Notes: a model not told the origin generated them from the sequence alone. Counted from the first letter of the stretch, positions 47,072-56,805 are shown. The stretch is DNA of 64,000 nucleotides from Marisimplicoccus sp038147335 (GCA_038147335.1 JAYQTK010000002.1:124001-188000), one strand, 5' to 3'. Numbers and translations: made by a program.

Positions 47072-48522
47072 TGGGAAAGGTTAAAGGTTTTAAGGACTAT
47101 GATAGAATTGACGAGAAGTATATTCCCGTTAGAAAAAGATTAAAGAACTATAAAGAGTTTACAATATCTCCAAAAAATAAAGAATTAAAGTCTCAAGCTG
47201 CAAGATGTATGGATTGTGGTGTTCCTTTCTGTCATAGTGGTTGTCCATTAGGTAATTTGATTCCTGATTTTAATGACTTAGTTTATAATAATAAATGGAA
47301 AGAAGCTCTTGATGTTCTTCATTCAACAAATAATTTTCCTGAATTTACAGGAAGACTTTGTCCAGCTCCTTGTGAGGCTGCATGTGTTTTAGGAATTATT
47401 GATCCACCCGTTTCAATTGAATTGATAGAAAAGCATATAGTAGAAAAAGGCTTTAATGAAAACTGGATAGTACCTAAAGTTCCTAGTAAAAGGACAGGTA
47501 AAAAAGTTGCTATCGTAGGCTCTGGTCCAGCTGGTCTAGCAGCAGCACAGCAATTAAATTCAGTTGGTCATAAAGTTACTGTATATGAAAGAGATGATAA
47601 AATCGGAGGTTTACTGAGATACGGTATTCCAGACTTTAAGCTTGAAAAAAATGTAATTGATAGGCGTTTAGAAATTTTAGAAAAGGAAGGTGTTAATTTC
47701 AAATGTAATGTAGAGATCGGAAAAGATATTGATATTACTGACCTTGAATCTAAATATGACAGCATTTTATTATGTACGGGGTCTACTATAAAAAGAAGTC
47801 TAAATATCCCAGGTAATGATTTACCTGGTGTTATTCAAGCTATGGATTTTTTGACTCATAATAATCGTTTCGTTGATAATCAATTAAGTGATCATCTCGA
47901 ATGCTATAATGCAAAAGGAAAAAACGTTATTGTTATTGGAGGTGGAGATACAGGGTCAGACTGTATAGGTACTTCTAATAGGCATGGAGCAAAAAATGTA
48001 ATAAATTTTGAACTTGCTTCGAAACCCCCAACTGATAGAAATGAAGAGAATCCATGGCCTTATTGGCCTTTCACACTTAAAACATCATCTTCCCATGAGG
48101 AAGGAGTTGAAAGAGAGTGGAGTATATTAACTAAAGGATTTATTAGCGACTCTGATAATAATCTAATTGGTCTTGAGACAGTAAATGTTAAATTTGATTC
48201 TGACAAAAAAGAGTTCATTGAAATACCTGGTTCAACTAAAACATGGGATTGTGACTTAGTTATTTTAGCTTTAGGATTTACAGGGCCTGAAACTGACCTT
48301 CCAAATAAATTTAATCTTGAAATAAATAAACGAGGTAATATAAATTCAAATTCAAACTACCAAACTAAAAGAGATAATATCTTTACTGCAGGTGATTGTA
48401 GACGAGGCCAATCACTAATTGTTTGGGCTATATCTGAAGGAAGAGAAGCTGCTCACCACATTGACAAATTCTTAATGGGAAGTTCTAACTTACCTCAAAA
48501 AAGCTCATTAGGAGACCTCTAG
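47071..48522 (+). CDS. gltD: Glutamate synthase, small subunit
   Basis: Feeds NAD(P)H electrons to GltB through FAD and Fe-S clusters. 483 residues. N-terminal Cys groups CMDCGVPFCHSGCPLGNLIP near 47 and GRLCPAPCEAACVLG near 94 hold [4Fe-4S] clusters; FAD motif VAIVGSGPAGLAAAQQL near 147; NAD(P) motif NVIVIGGGDTGSDC near 287; C-terminal FTAGDCRRGQSLIVWAISEGR near 444. Translationally coupled to gltB. Confidence 0.97.
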   Translation: MGKVKGFKDYDRIDEKYIPVRKRLKNYKEFTISPKNKELKSQAARCMDCGVPFCHSGCPLGNLIPDFNDLVYNNKWKEALDVLHSTNNFPEFTGRLCPAPCEAACVLGIIDPPVSIELIEKHIVEKGFNENWIVPKVPSKRTGKKVAIVGSGPAGLAAAQQLNSVGHKVTVYERDDKIGGLLRYGIPDFKLEKNVIDRRLEILEKEGVNFKCNVEIGKDIDITDLESKYDSILLCTGSTIKRSLNIPGNDLPGVIQAMDFLTHNNRFVDNQLSDHLECYNAKGKNVIVIGGGDTGSDCIGTSNRHGAKNVINFELASKPPTDRNEENPWPYWPFTLKTSSSHEEGVEREWSILTKGFISDSDNNLIGLETVNVKFDSDKKEFIEIPGSTKTWDCDLVILALGFTGPETDLPNKFNLEINKRGNINSNSNYQTKRDNIFTAGDCRRGQSLIVWAISEGREAAHHIDKFLMGSSNLPQKSSLGDL

Positions 48523-48545
48523 ATATATTTCCATAAATTAGTATT

Positions 48546-49661
48546 ATGAATTCAGAGAGGATTAAATTCCTAGTAATCTCAAGTGCCTATCCTTATAGAG
48601 GAGGTATTTCAGATTCTACTCATTCTTTATGTAATGAGCTTATTAATTCAGGAGTGTCTACTGAAGTTTGGACCTTCTCATTTTTATATCCAAGTTTTCT
48701 TTTTCCTGGAAATACCCAATATAGTAGAGAGAGATATAAGCAGAAATTTCAAATTAAAAGAAAGATTAATACAATTAATCCTTTTAATTGGTTAATGGTT
48801 TCAAAAAAAATTAACAAACTAAGTCCAGAAATAGTAATCTTAAGATATTGGTCACCAATTTTATGTTTACCCTATTATTTTATTAGTTTTTTTTTAAGTA
48901 AAGAAATAAGAGTTATTGGGATTGTAGATAATTGGAAAAATCATGAAAAGGTTCCTCTTGAGGGTATCCTAAGAAAACTTTTTCTTAAATCATGTTCAAA
49001 ATTTATTTCATTTTCTGAAAATATTGCAGAAATGATTCGTTCTAACACGAGAAAAGAGGTGTTATCTCTATATCATCCAATAAACACAAATCTTCCCATA
49101 CTCAAAGAAAAAACAAAGGCAAAAAATGATCTAAACTTGAAAGACTTTAAGTATGTCACATTTGTTGGACTTATTAGGAAATATAAAGGTGTTCAAACAT
49201 TCATAAAGTCTATTAATTATATAAAAGATGATAATATAAAATTCATAATTGCAGGAGAGTTCTATGATTCATTAAATGAATACAAACAATTAGTTAATGA
49301 ACTTAATCTTAGCGAAAAAATATTAATTGACAATAACTTCCTTGAGCTTGATAGGATAAGAGATTATATATGTGCAAGTGAGTTAATTGTTCAGCCATAT
49401 ATTAATGCGAGTCAAAGTGGAATTACACCCCTTGCCTACTTCTATAATAAACCTTTAGTTGTTTCAAAAGTTAGAGGATTAAAAGAGATAATAAATAAGG
49501 ATCAAAGTGGCGAAGTATTTGACAAAACTCCTGAAAATTTAGCAAAAGCAATTCTAAATTGTATTGACGAAAAAAGAAATCAACTATATGTCTCAAATAT
49601 TATAAAAGCAAAAAATTATTATTCTTGGTCAACTTTTGTTGAGAAAATTAAAACTATATAG
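48546..49661 (+). CDS. Family 4-type glycosyltransferase
   Basis: A 371-residue GT-B enzyme. The N-terminal domain opens FLVISSAYPYRGGISDSTHSL with the usual glycine-rich loop; the donor domain has YVTFVGLIRKYKGVQTFIKS near 199 and IIAGEF near 234, and QPYINASQSGITPLAYFYNKPLVVSKVRGLKEI (near 286-318, read as two motifs) is the nucleotide-sugar site with its E-x-x-G-like region. It probably adds a sugar to a surface glycan or lipid; no polysaccharide cluster surrounds it. It overlaps the convergent PAP2 gene by 33 bases. Confidence 0.85.
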   Translation: MNSERIKFLVISSAYPYRGGISDSTHSLCNELINSGVSTEVWTFSFLYPSFLFPGNTQYSRERYKQKFQIKRKINTINPFNWLMVSKKINKLSPEIVILRYWSPILCLPYYFISFFLSKEIRVIGIVDNWKNHEKVPLEGILRKLFLKSCSKFISFSENIAEMIRSNTRKEVLSLYHPINTNLPILKEKTKAKNDLNLKDFKYVTFVGLIRKYKGVQTFIKSINYIKDDNIKFIIAGEFYDSLNEYKQLVNELNLSEKILIDNNFLELDRIRDYICASELIVQPYINASQSGITPLAYFYNKPLVVSKVRGLKEIINKDQSGEVFDKTPENLAKAILNCIDEKRNQLYVSNIIKAKNYYSWSTFVEKIKTI

Positions 49662-50213
49662 GTATATTTTAAATAGAACAATTGCATTTATAGTGCCAAA
49701 AATTGCACCTACTAAAATGTCAATTGGGTAATGTACACCTAGGTAAATTCTACTATAGGAAATTAAAAATGCATAAATAGCAAATAAAAAAATAAATAAC
49801 CTATTTGATGATCTCAATAATAGACCGAAGAAGATTGCCAATGAAAAAGAATTTGATGCATGAGCTGAAAAGAATCCATATCTTCCACCACATGACTCTT
49901 TCAAAAGTCTTAATGAGTCAGAAATTAGTTCATTATAACATGGTCTAAGCCTTTGAAAGGAGTCTTTAAATAAATTTGATGTTTGATCTGAAATAGTTAT
50001 GAGTATAGCTATAGCAATAATTAAGCGGAATAAAGTTTTAGCCCTTTTTTTGTTATTAATTGAATATATATAAGCAATTAGTACTAATAAATAGACTATT
50101 ACATTGGCTTCAGTTTTTGAGAGAAACATCCAGAAATTATCAAAATATGGATTACCTAGATTATTAAAGTATAAGAATAAGTCTGAATCAAGTTTTAAAA
50201 TTTCCTCAATCAT
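49629..50213 (-). CDS. PAP2-family membrane phosphatase
   Basis: 194 residues with five or six membrane helices. The three-part phosphatase motif is present: KDSFQRLRP (KxxxxxxRP) near 86, FFSAHASNSFS near 113 (SAH instead of SGH), and SRIYLGVHYPIDI (SRxxxxxHxxxD) near 150. Members dephosphorylate undecaprenyl diphosphate, phosphatidate or lipid A; which one cannot be told. Its start overlaps the upstream MATE gene stop by eight bases. Confidence 0.88.
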   Translation of the reverse strand: MIEEILKLDSDLFLYFNNLGNPYFDNFWMFLSKTEANVIVYLLVLIAYIYSINNKKRAKTLFRLIIAIAILITISDQTSNLFKDSFQRLRPCYNELISDSLRLLKESCGGRYGFFSAHASNSFSLAIFFGLLLRSSNRLFIFLFAIYAFLISYSRIYLGVHYPIDILVGAIFGTINAIVLFKIYLYSFNFLNKS

Positions 50214-51597
50214 TAAGTCTTATTATTTTTCTAGAAAGATAATTAAATCTTAAAAATAGAAACAAAGAGGAAGAAAATAAACCAGACAAAAGTCCTAGCC
50301 ATATTCCAACCATTGATAAACTTGTATAAAAGCCAAGATAATATGATATTGGAAATCCAATAACACCATACGAAAGAAAAATAATTATGGCAGGCTTATT
50401 AACATCCTGCATTCCTCTTAAAGCTCCAAGAACTACTGCTTGTATTCCATCAAAAAGCTGGAACACACCTGCAACAATTAATAATTTTGATGCAATCTCT
50501 AATACTTGATTTACGTCAGTTAAACTTGAAGGATTATTAGGATCCAAGTAAAGAAGAGGTAAAGAATCATTAAAAAGTAAAAAAATCATACAAAAAATTA
50601 CATCAATAGATATTATAAGTAGAATAGTTGATAAAGCGACTTCTCTTAATTTTTTAAAATTCATCATACCCCTTTGATTACCAACTCTGATCATAGCAGC
50701 AACTCCAACACCTAGAGCAACCATATATGTCATTGAAGAAAGGTTAAGAGCAATTTGGTTAGCAGCTTGAGAATTTTTACCAATGAATCCTGACATCCAA
50801 ACTGCAGATATAAAGAATGCTACCTCAAAAAAACTGTGAAGAGCTGATGGAAGACCTAAATAGAGAATTTTTTTCAATCTTTTAATCTCTACTTTAGATG
50901 GAAAAAATCTTTTTATATAAACAGATAGTTTCTTATGAAGTTTCAGATAAAAAATAATAAATAATAGCATACAGAACCTAGCTATTAAAGTACCTATTGC
51001 TGCCCCCTCTACCCCAAGCTTTGGAAAGATCCAATAACCAAAAATTAGAAAGAAGTTTAAAGCAACATTAATGATATTTCCTACAATAGTTGAATACATT
51101 GCAGCTCTTGTAAAAGACATACCATCAGCAAATTGCCTAAAAGCCTGGAAGTTTACTGTAGCTATCAGAGATATCGATACCCAAAAAAGATATGGCGAAG
51201 CAAGCTCAACAACCTCTTGTGGTTGATTCATTGAATATAATAGGTTCCTATTTAAAAAGACTATTAAGAACAAGAATAATCCTAAAAATAAGCAGATTAA
51301 AAAACTATGCTCAAATATTTTTGATATATCATTATTTTTTTTTGCACCGTCTGCTTCAGCAATTAAAGGAGTAATTGCCTGAGAAAATCCAATACCTAAA
51401 GACATTGCAATAAAAACAAAACTATTTCCTAAGGAAATAGCAGCAAGCTCAGCAGTTCCTAGTTGCCCTACCATTACATTGTCAATAAATTGAACAAATG
51501 TATGACCTAGCATACCTATCATTACCGGGTATGCTAACTTTAGGTTATACTTAAATTCTTTACTGTAATTTCTGAACCTTTCAATTATTTGGTTCAT
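50206..51597 (-). CDS. MATE-family efflux transporter
   Basis: 463 residues with twelve membrane helices in two homologous halves. MATE signatures: LAYPVMIGMLGHTFVQFIDNVMVGQLGTAEL in the first helices (split over 18-48), GFSQAITPLIAEADGA near 75, GVGVAAMIRVGNQRG near 296. It exports cations, drugs or metabolites with H+ or Na+ in exchange. Three bases after the M28 gene on the same strand, followed by PAP2. Confidence 0.92.
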   Translation of the reverse strand: MNQIIERFRNYSKEFKYNLKLAYPVMIGMLGHTFVQFIDNVMVGQLGTAELAAISLGNSFVFIAMSLGIGFSQAITPLIAEADGAKKNNDISKIFEHSFLICLFLGLFLFLIVFLNRNLLYSMNQPQEVVELASPYLFWVSISLIATVNFQAFRQFADGMSFTRAAMYSTIVGNIINVALNFFLIFGYWIFPKLGVEGAAIGTLIARFCMLLFIIFYLKLHKKLSVYIKRFFPSKVEIKRLKKILYLGLPSALHSFFEVAFFISAVWMSGFIGKNSQAANQIALNLSSMTYMVALGVGVAAMIRVGNQRGMMNFKKLREVALSTILLIISIDVIFCMIFLLFNDSLPLLYLDPNNPSSLTDVNQVLEIASKLLIVAGVFQLFDGIQAVVLGALRGMQDVNKPAIIIFLSYGVIGFPISYYLGFYTSLSMVGIWLGLLSGLFSSSLFLFLRFNYLSRKIIRLND

Positions 51598-51599
51598 GA

Positions 51600-52976
51600 C
51601 TAGAGCTTATAATTATCCATAAGATAGATTATAGATGCCATTGCAGCAGCTCCAAGCTCTAATTCACGCTTGTTAATTTTATCGAAAGTATCAGATGCAG
51701 CATGATGATAATCAAAATATCTTTGAGGGTCTGGCCTTAATCCAGCTAAAATAATATTACCATCTTTTAAAGGTCCAATATCAGCTCCACTTCCACCTTG
51801 AAGAAAACTTACTCCGTAATCATTAAAATACTCCTCAAACTTTTTTAGGGATTTAAATTCCTTATCAGATGTATCAAAACTAATTCCTCTTGGAGTAAAA
51901 CCTCCCGCATCAGATTCAATGGCAAAAAAATGTTTTTCATTTTTGAGTTTTGCAACTTCAGCATATTTATTTCCACCCCTTAGTCCATTTTCTTCGTTAG
52001 CAAATAAAACTACCCTAATAGTCCTTTTAGGAATGTAATTTAAAGATTTAAAAATTCTTAGTACTTCCATTGATTGAACAATTCCTGCTCCATCGTCATG
52101 ACTTCCATCTCCTAGATCCCATGAGTCAAGATGTCCACCTACAACAATTATTTCATCTGGTTTTTCTGACCCCTTAATTTCACCAATTACGGTATGAGTC
52201 AACACGTCAGGAAAGTTTCTAGAGTTCTGTCTAAAAAAGAACTTTATTTTTGGATTTAATGATAACATAGAACTTAGAAGTTCAGCACCATTAGTACTAA
52301 TTGCAGCAGCGGGTATTCTCTGACTTAGTGATAAGCCTTCATAATACATAGAACCTGTGTGGGGATAATTATCTAAAGTTGTAGTCATTGATCTGACAAT
52401 AACACCTACAGCTCCAAGTTTAGCTGCTTCAACAGCCCCTTGTGTCCTTTGATTCACACTTCCACCATACGCTTGAAAAGTGTTAATCAATGTTACATCC
52501 ATTGGACGATTAAAAAAAACTATTTTTCCACTAACTGAGTCTCTTCCTATATCCCTTAACTCCTTAAAGCTTTTAACTTCAACTACATTTGCAGAAATTC
52601 CAATTGATGGAGTTGAGATTGAACCGCCCAATGCTACAATTGGAACAGAGATATTATTTCCTGGCCTTGTTTCTATATGAGCATATTCAGGGGCACCCCT
52701 AACCCATTTTGGGACCATAACTGGTTGAAGCCAAACTGAATCAATTTCTAAAAGATCAAGCTCTTCTTTACCCCATTTTACTGACCTTTCGTAATTAATA
52801 GATCCTGATAGTCTTCCACCAATTTGGTTAGATAAGTAGTCAAGCCATTCATAAGATTTTCCATTTGACAGAGCTTCATCATATATTTTATCAATAAAAA
52901 CAGAATTTTCTTCAGTTGTTTGAGAATTAATAAGATTTAATGTAAGTAGTGAAACTAAAATTATGAAGAATCTCAT
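51600..52976 (-). CDS. M28 family metallopeptidase, secreted
   Basis: 458 residues from the Met at 52976, which begins the signal peptide (RFFIILVSLLTLNLINSQ); an ATG at 52997 lies within the upstream regulator gene and adds seven residues. A PA domain (about 125-250) precedes the catalytic zinc domain: VVGGHLDSWDLGDGSHDDGAG near 280, catalytic Glu-Glu in FANEENGLRGG near 325, Asp in IESDAGGF near 352, His in YHHAASDTFDK near 428. It fits the secreted aminopeptidase/carboxypeptidase-Q-like group that completes peptide breakdown. Confidence 0.9.
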   Translation of the reverse strand: MRFFIILVSLLTLNLINSQTTEENSVFIDKIYDEALSNGKSYEWLDYLSNQIGGRLSGSINYERSVKWGKEELDLLEIDSVWLQPVMVPKWVRGAPEYAHIETRPGNNISVPIVALGGSISTPSIGISANVVEVKSFKELRDIGRDSVSGKIVFFNRPMDVTLINTFQAYGGSVNQRTQGAVEAAKLGAVGVIVRSMTTTLDNYPHTGSMYYEGLSLSQRIPAAAISTNGAELLSSMLSLNPKIKFFFRQNSRNFPDVLTHTVIGEIKGSEKPDEIIVVGGHLDSWDLGDGSHDDGAGIVQSMEVLRIFKSLNYIPKRTIRVVLFANEENGLRGGNKYAEVAKLKNEKHFFAIESDAGGFTPRGISFDTSDKEFKSLKKFEEYFNDYGVSFLQGGSGADIGPLKDGNIILAGLRPDPQRYFDYHHAASDTFDKINKRELELGAAAMASIIYLMDNYKL

Positions 52977-52980
52977 ATTA

Positions 52981-54147
52981 TTATTTTTTTGTAGCAAACA
53001 AACTTACATCATCCTTTGAAATAGTCTCACCGCCTAATATAATTAATCGCTCAACTACATTTCTTAATTCTCTTACATTACCTGACCAATTATAATCTTC
53101 AAGAAGTTTTAGTGAGTCTTTGCTGAACTTTTTTGTTTCAATCCCTTGTTCCTTTGAAATTATATTAGAAAAATGATCTACAAGAACTGGAATATCTGAC
53201 TTTCTCTTGCTCAATTCAGGCACTTTAATCACAATAACTGCTAACCTATGGTATAAGTCCTCCCTAAAATTACCATCGTCTATTTCTTTTTTTAAGTCCT
53301 TGTTTGTAGCAGCTAAAACTCTAACGTCAACACTTATGTCTTTTTGACTTCCTACTCTTTGAATTTTATTTTCCTCTAAAGCCCTTAAAACTTTAGCTTG
53401 TGCAGCAAGACTCATGTCTCCTATTTCATCTAAAAATATAGTTCCATTATTTGCAGCTTCAAACTTACCTTCCCTATCCTTTACAGCAGAAGTAAAAGAA
53501 CCTTTAAGATGACCAAAAAGCTCGCTTTCAATTAGTTCTGAGGGAATTGCAGCACAGTTTACTTCAATAAATGGGGATTTAGCTCTACTACTTTTCTCAT
53601 GAATATTATGGGCAACAAGCTCCTTTCCAGTTCCACTTTCTCCAGTTATTAATACTCTTGCTTCAGTCTTAGCAACCTTATCAATCATTGCATGTATTTC
53701 CATAATGGACTTTGAATTGCCAATTATTTCATATTTTTTAGCAACTTTTTTTCTTAAGATTTTATTTTCAGCTACTAGTTCTTTTTTCTCTAGAGCATTT
53801 CTTACAGAATTAATAAGTCTATTTAGATCTGGGGGTTTAGATATAAAATCATATGCTCCAAGCTTCATAGATTCTACAGCAGTTTCAATGTTTCCATGAC
53901 CGGTTAACATAATAAAAGGAACAGTAGAGTTAGTCTTTCTAGTTCTTTGAAGTAGCTCAATACCATCTACTTTAGGCATCTTTATATCGCAAAGAACAAG
54001 ATCATAGGAATCATTCTTAATAAGATCAAGGCCTTTCTTTCCATCAGATGCTTCATGAATTTCAAAACTAGAGTCCTCATCTGTAAGTATTCTTACTAGA
54101 ACTCTTCTGATTGGTTCCTCATCTTCAATTATAAGGATTTTGCTCAT
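52981..54147 (-). CDS. NtrC-type sigma-54 response regulator lacking a DNA-binding domain
   Basis: 388 residues: a receiver domain at 1-120 with the phosphorylated Asp54 (LVLCDIKMPKVDG), then an AAA+ domain with Walker A GESGTGKE at 169-176, Walker B LDEIGDM near 239 and the R-fingers region. The sigma-54-contacting loop GAFTGA reads GSFTSA (216-221). The protein stops right after the AAA+ lid (VSLFATKK): the usual C-terminal Fis-type helix-turn-helix is missing. It could activate sigma-54 from solution or work with another protein. No histidine kinase is adjacent. Confidence 0.9.
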   Translation of the reverse strand: MSKILIIEDEEPIRRVLVRILTDEDSSFEIHEASDGKKGLDLIKNDSYDLVLCDIKMPKVDGIELLQRTRKTNSTVPFIMLTGHGNIETAVESMKLGAYDFISKPPDLNRLINSVRNALEKKELVAENKILRKKVAKKYEIIGNSKSIMEIHAMIDKVAKTEARVLITGESGTGKELVAHNIHEKSSRAKSPFIEVNCAAIPSELIESELFGHLKGSFTSAVKDREGKFEAANNGTIFLDEIGDMSLAAQAKVLRALEENKIQRVGSQKDISVDVRVLAATNKDLKKEIDDGNFREDLYHRLAVIVIKVPELSKRKSDIPVLVDHFSNIISKEQGIETKKFSKDSLKLLEDYNWSGNVRELRNVVERLIILGGETISKDDVSLFATKK

Positions 54148-54181
54148 TTTAAGATTATTAGATGGTCTAAGATAAAATTAT

Positions 54182-55294
54182 TTATGCAAACATATCTCTA
54201 ACTTTTTCAAAAAAGGACTTTTCAGATTTTTTAGGGTTTGGCTTAAAATTATCATCATCTAGCATTTCTTTAAAGAAGTCTTTCTGTTTTTTATTTAAAG
54301 TCTTAGGTGTCCAAATATTTACATGAACTAATAAGTCCCCTTTTGAATATCCATTTAGATCTGGTATTCCCTTATTTCTTAATCTGAGTGTTTTTCCAGA
54401 TTGAATACCTGACTCGAGCTTTATTCTAACTTTTCCATCAATTAAGTGAATATCTTTTGATACACCAAGTGCAGCTTCTGAAATACTTATATACAGATCA
54501 TAGTGGAGATGCTTTCCGTCCCTAGTAAATAGCTCATTATTTGATTCCTCTATTAATACTAATAGGTCTCCAGGAATACCATTAGGATTATTAGAATCAT
54601 TTCCTTTTGCTGATACTTTAAGTTGCATTCCTTCCTCAACACCTGGAGGAATTTTAATTGAAACTGTTTCTTCAGAATTAAGCATACCATTAGAATCTGC
54701 TCCTGCACCTCTAGATGTAATTGATTGACCTGCACCATTACAGTTTGGACATATTGAAGTAGACTGCATTCTACCTAAAATTGTATTTGTAATTCTAGAA
54801 ACCTGGCCAGAACCATTACATGTTGTACATGTCGAAAATTTAGAATCAGGTGAAAGAGTTTTTCTTTTAACCTTGATTTTCTTCTCAACACCATTCACAA
54901 TTTCTTCTAGTGTTAACTTTACCCTTATTCTAAGATTTGAACCCTTTGAAACCCTTTGACCTCCTCCTCCAAATCCACCAAAAGATGAACCAAATGCACT
55001 ACCAAAAATATCTCCAAATTGACTGAAGATATCATCCATGTTCATGCCACCTGCACCAAATCCACCTGCACCATCAAAAGCACTATGACCAAACTGGTCG
55101 TATTTAGCTTTCTTATTAGGGTCACTAAGAACTTCATATGCTTCTGCAGCTTTTTTAAAATTTGCTTCTGCAGTTTTATCTCCAGGATTTTTGTCGGGGT
55201 GATATTGAATAGCTTTTTTTCTATATGCTTTTTTTATCTCAGCAGTAGAAGCGCTTTTTGATACTCCCAATATTTCGTAATAATCTTCTTTCAT
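54182..55294 (-). CDS. dnaJ: Chaperone DnaJ with one zinc site lost
   Basis: Hsp40 co-chaperone of DnaK. 370 residues: J domain 1-70 with HPD at 32-34, Gly/Phe linker to about 115, substrate domains from 120. The zinc domain retains only CxxCxGxG motifs II (CTTCNGSG, 156-163) and III (CPNCNGAG, 182-189); motifs I and IV, which jointly bind the other zinc, are replaced by KTLSPDSKF and SRGAGADSNG. Preceded by grpE with a six-base gap, the standard pair; dnaK is elsewhere. Confidence 0.95.
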   Translation of the reverse strand: MKEDYYEILGVSKSASTAEIKKAYRKKAIQYHPDKNPGDKTAEANFKKAAEAYEVLSDPNKKAKYDQFGHSAFDGAGGFGAGGMNMDDIFSQFGDIFGSAFGSSFGGFGGGGQRVSKGSNLRIRVKLTLEEIVNGVEKKIKVKRKTLSPDSKFSTCTTCNGSGQVSRITNTILGRMQSTSICPNCNGAGQSITSRGAGADSNGMLNSEETVSIKIPPGVEEGMQLKVSAKGNDSNNPNGIPGDLLVLIEESNNELFTRDGKHLHYDLYISISEAALGVSKDIHLIDGKVRIKLESGIQSGKTLRLRNKGIPDLNGYSKGDLLVHVNIWTPKTLNKKQKDFFKEMLDDDNFKPNPKKSEKSFFEKVRDMFA

Positions 55295-55300
55295 AACTTT

Positions 55301-55804
55301 TTATTGAGCAACAACAACTTTTGGGAATTTTATAACCTGATCACCTAATTTATAACCTCCTTCTATTATATCAATTATTTTTCCCTTTTGATCATCATTT
55401 TGAGCAGGAATTTGACTAATTGCTTCATGAATTTCTGAGTCAAATGAATCACCAATCTCAACTTCCAATTCTTCAAGACCTTGGTTTTTTAGAGTTTCTA
55501 TAAGCTTATTGTAGATTAACTTAATGCCTTGATTATCCTCCTGATTTACATCCTCCTGATTTAAAGCTCTTTTAAAATCTTCAACAACAGGTATCAGACT
55601 AGATAGAACTTCTTTGCCTGCTGTTTTAAATAAATCAATTCTTTCTTTTGCAGTTCTCCTTTTATAGTTTTCAAATTCAGCAAATAATCTTACATATTTA
55701 TCCTTCTCATTATTTATTGTTTCATTTAACTCTTTGACCGAAGGTGATTTCTTTTTAGAAGCACTTGATTTAGCAGTTTTACTTTCAGTTTTCTTTTTAT
55801 TCAT
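55301..55804 (-). CDS. grpE: Nucleotide exchange factor GrpE
   Basis: Releases ADP from DnaK. 167 residues. A lysine/serine-rich N-terminus (1-25), a long helix (KELNETINNEKDKYVRLFAEFENYKRRTAKER near 24-55), and the beta domain with ENYKRRT, VVEDFKRAL near 72 and the C-terminal GYKLGDQVIKFPKVVVAQ. Upstream half of the grpE-dnaJ operon; no CIRCE element or clear heat-shock promoter was found before it. Confidence 0.95.
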   Translation of the reverse strand: MNKKKTESKTAKSSASKKKSPSVKELNETINNEKDKYVRLFAEFENYKRRTAKERIDLFKTAGKEVLSSLIPVVEDFKRALNQEDVNQEDNQGIKLIYNKLIETLKNQGLEELEVEIGDSFDSEIHEAISQIPAQNDDQKGKIIDIIEGGYKLGDQVIKFPKVVVAQ

Positions 55805-55862
55805 GAACTATTTTATGTTATTATAAGCAATTTTTTTGCCATCTTAATTTTATGTCAGAATG

Positions 55863-56777
55863 TCATATATTTTTTGATAGGTCTTTCAAAGCATCATCAA
55901 TATATTTAAACGAAAAATCAGACTCATTAAGTTTAATCGATTTTACTTTTTGACTAGAAAGAATAACCTCAGACATTTCACCAAATACTGACTTAATTAT
56001 AAAAGAAGGTATATTAGGAAATATAACCCTTGACTTATTAAAAATTGCAATTTTATTAATTAACTCATTTTGTTTAACTGGATTTGGAGCAACTAAATTA
56101 TAAGTACCCCTCCAGGAATTCTCACAGCTTGATAAAATAATTTTAGCAGCATCTTTTTCGTGGATCCATGATTGCCACTGATTACCATTTCCAATAGGAG
56201 AAAGTATGAATAATTTTGATAGCATCTTACATATTTTATATAGCCCACCTGACTTTGATAAAACAAGCCCTATTCTCATTATGGAAAATGAAATATCAGG
56301 AAGTTTACTTTCAAATTTTTTAACTTCATTTTCCCACTTTACAACAACTTGATTAATAAATGAATTAGGATTATCGATTGAATCATTTTCAGAAGATGTA
56401 AAATCTGAAGAGTCTCTGTATGCAGCTATTGCAGAGGCATTAACGAATGATTTAATTTTAATATTTTTCTTTAAAATAACATCTAAAATAAAGTTTGTTG
56501 ACCCTACTCTACTTTCAAATATTTTAGTTTTATTGGCTTTTGTCCATAGACTAAATACAGAAAAACCTGCAAGATTTATTACGCAATCAACATTATTGAA
56601 ACAATCTAAGTCAATATCCTCTTTTTTAGGATTCCAATAATAATATTTTAATTGTGGATTATGGGATTTTAAATTTTTATTTCTAGTTAGAATATTAACC
56701 TCGTATTTTTTCTTGAATACAAGATTTGCAATTTCTTTACCTAAAGTCCCTGAACCGCCCGTAATTAATACCTTCAT
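55863..56777 (-). CDS. TIGR01777-type sugar epimerase-like protein
   Basis: 304 residues, an extended short-chain dehydrogenase fold. NAD(P) motif VLITGGSGTLGKEIANLV at 3-20, VDCVINLAGFSVF near 64, SFVNASAIAAYRD near 108, MRIGLVLSKSGG near 166, and the C-terminal DUF1731-like PSFIIKSVFGEMSEVILSSQKV near 260. Members are cell-division-inhibitor SulA-like only in name; substrate unknown. The catalytic Tyr of YxxxK lies in AAYRD, but the Lys is missing, so activity is uncertain. Confidence 0.82.
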   Translation of the reverse strand: MKVLITGGSGTLGKEIANLVFKKKYEVNILTRNKNLKSHNPQLKYYYWNPKKEDIDLDCFNNVDCVINLAGFSVFSLWTKANKTKIFESRVGSTNFILDVILKKNIKIKSFVNASAIAAYRDSSDFTSSENDSIDNPNSFINQVVVKWENEVKKFESKLPDISFSIMRIGLVLSKSGGLYKICKMLSKLFILSPIGNGNQWQSWIHEKDAAKIILSSCENSWRGTYNLVAPNPVKQNELINKIAIFNKSRVIFPNIPSFIIKSVFGEMSEVILSSQKVKSIKLNESDFSFKYIDDALKDLSKNI

Positions 56778-56805
56778 ATTGATTTTTTAATTATCTTCGA
56801 ATTCT

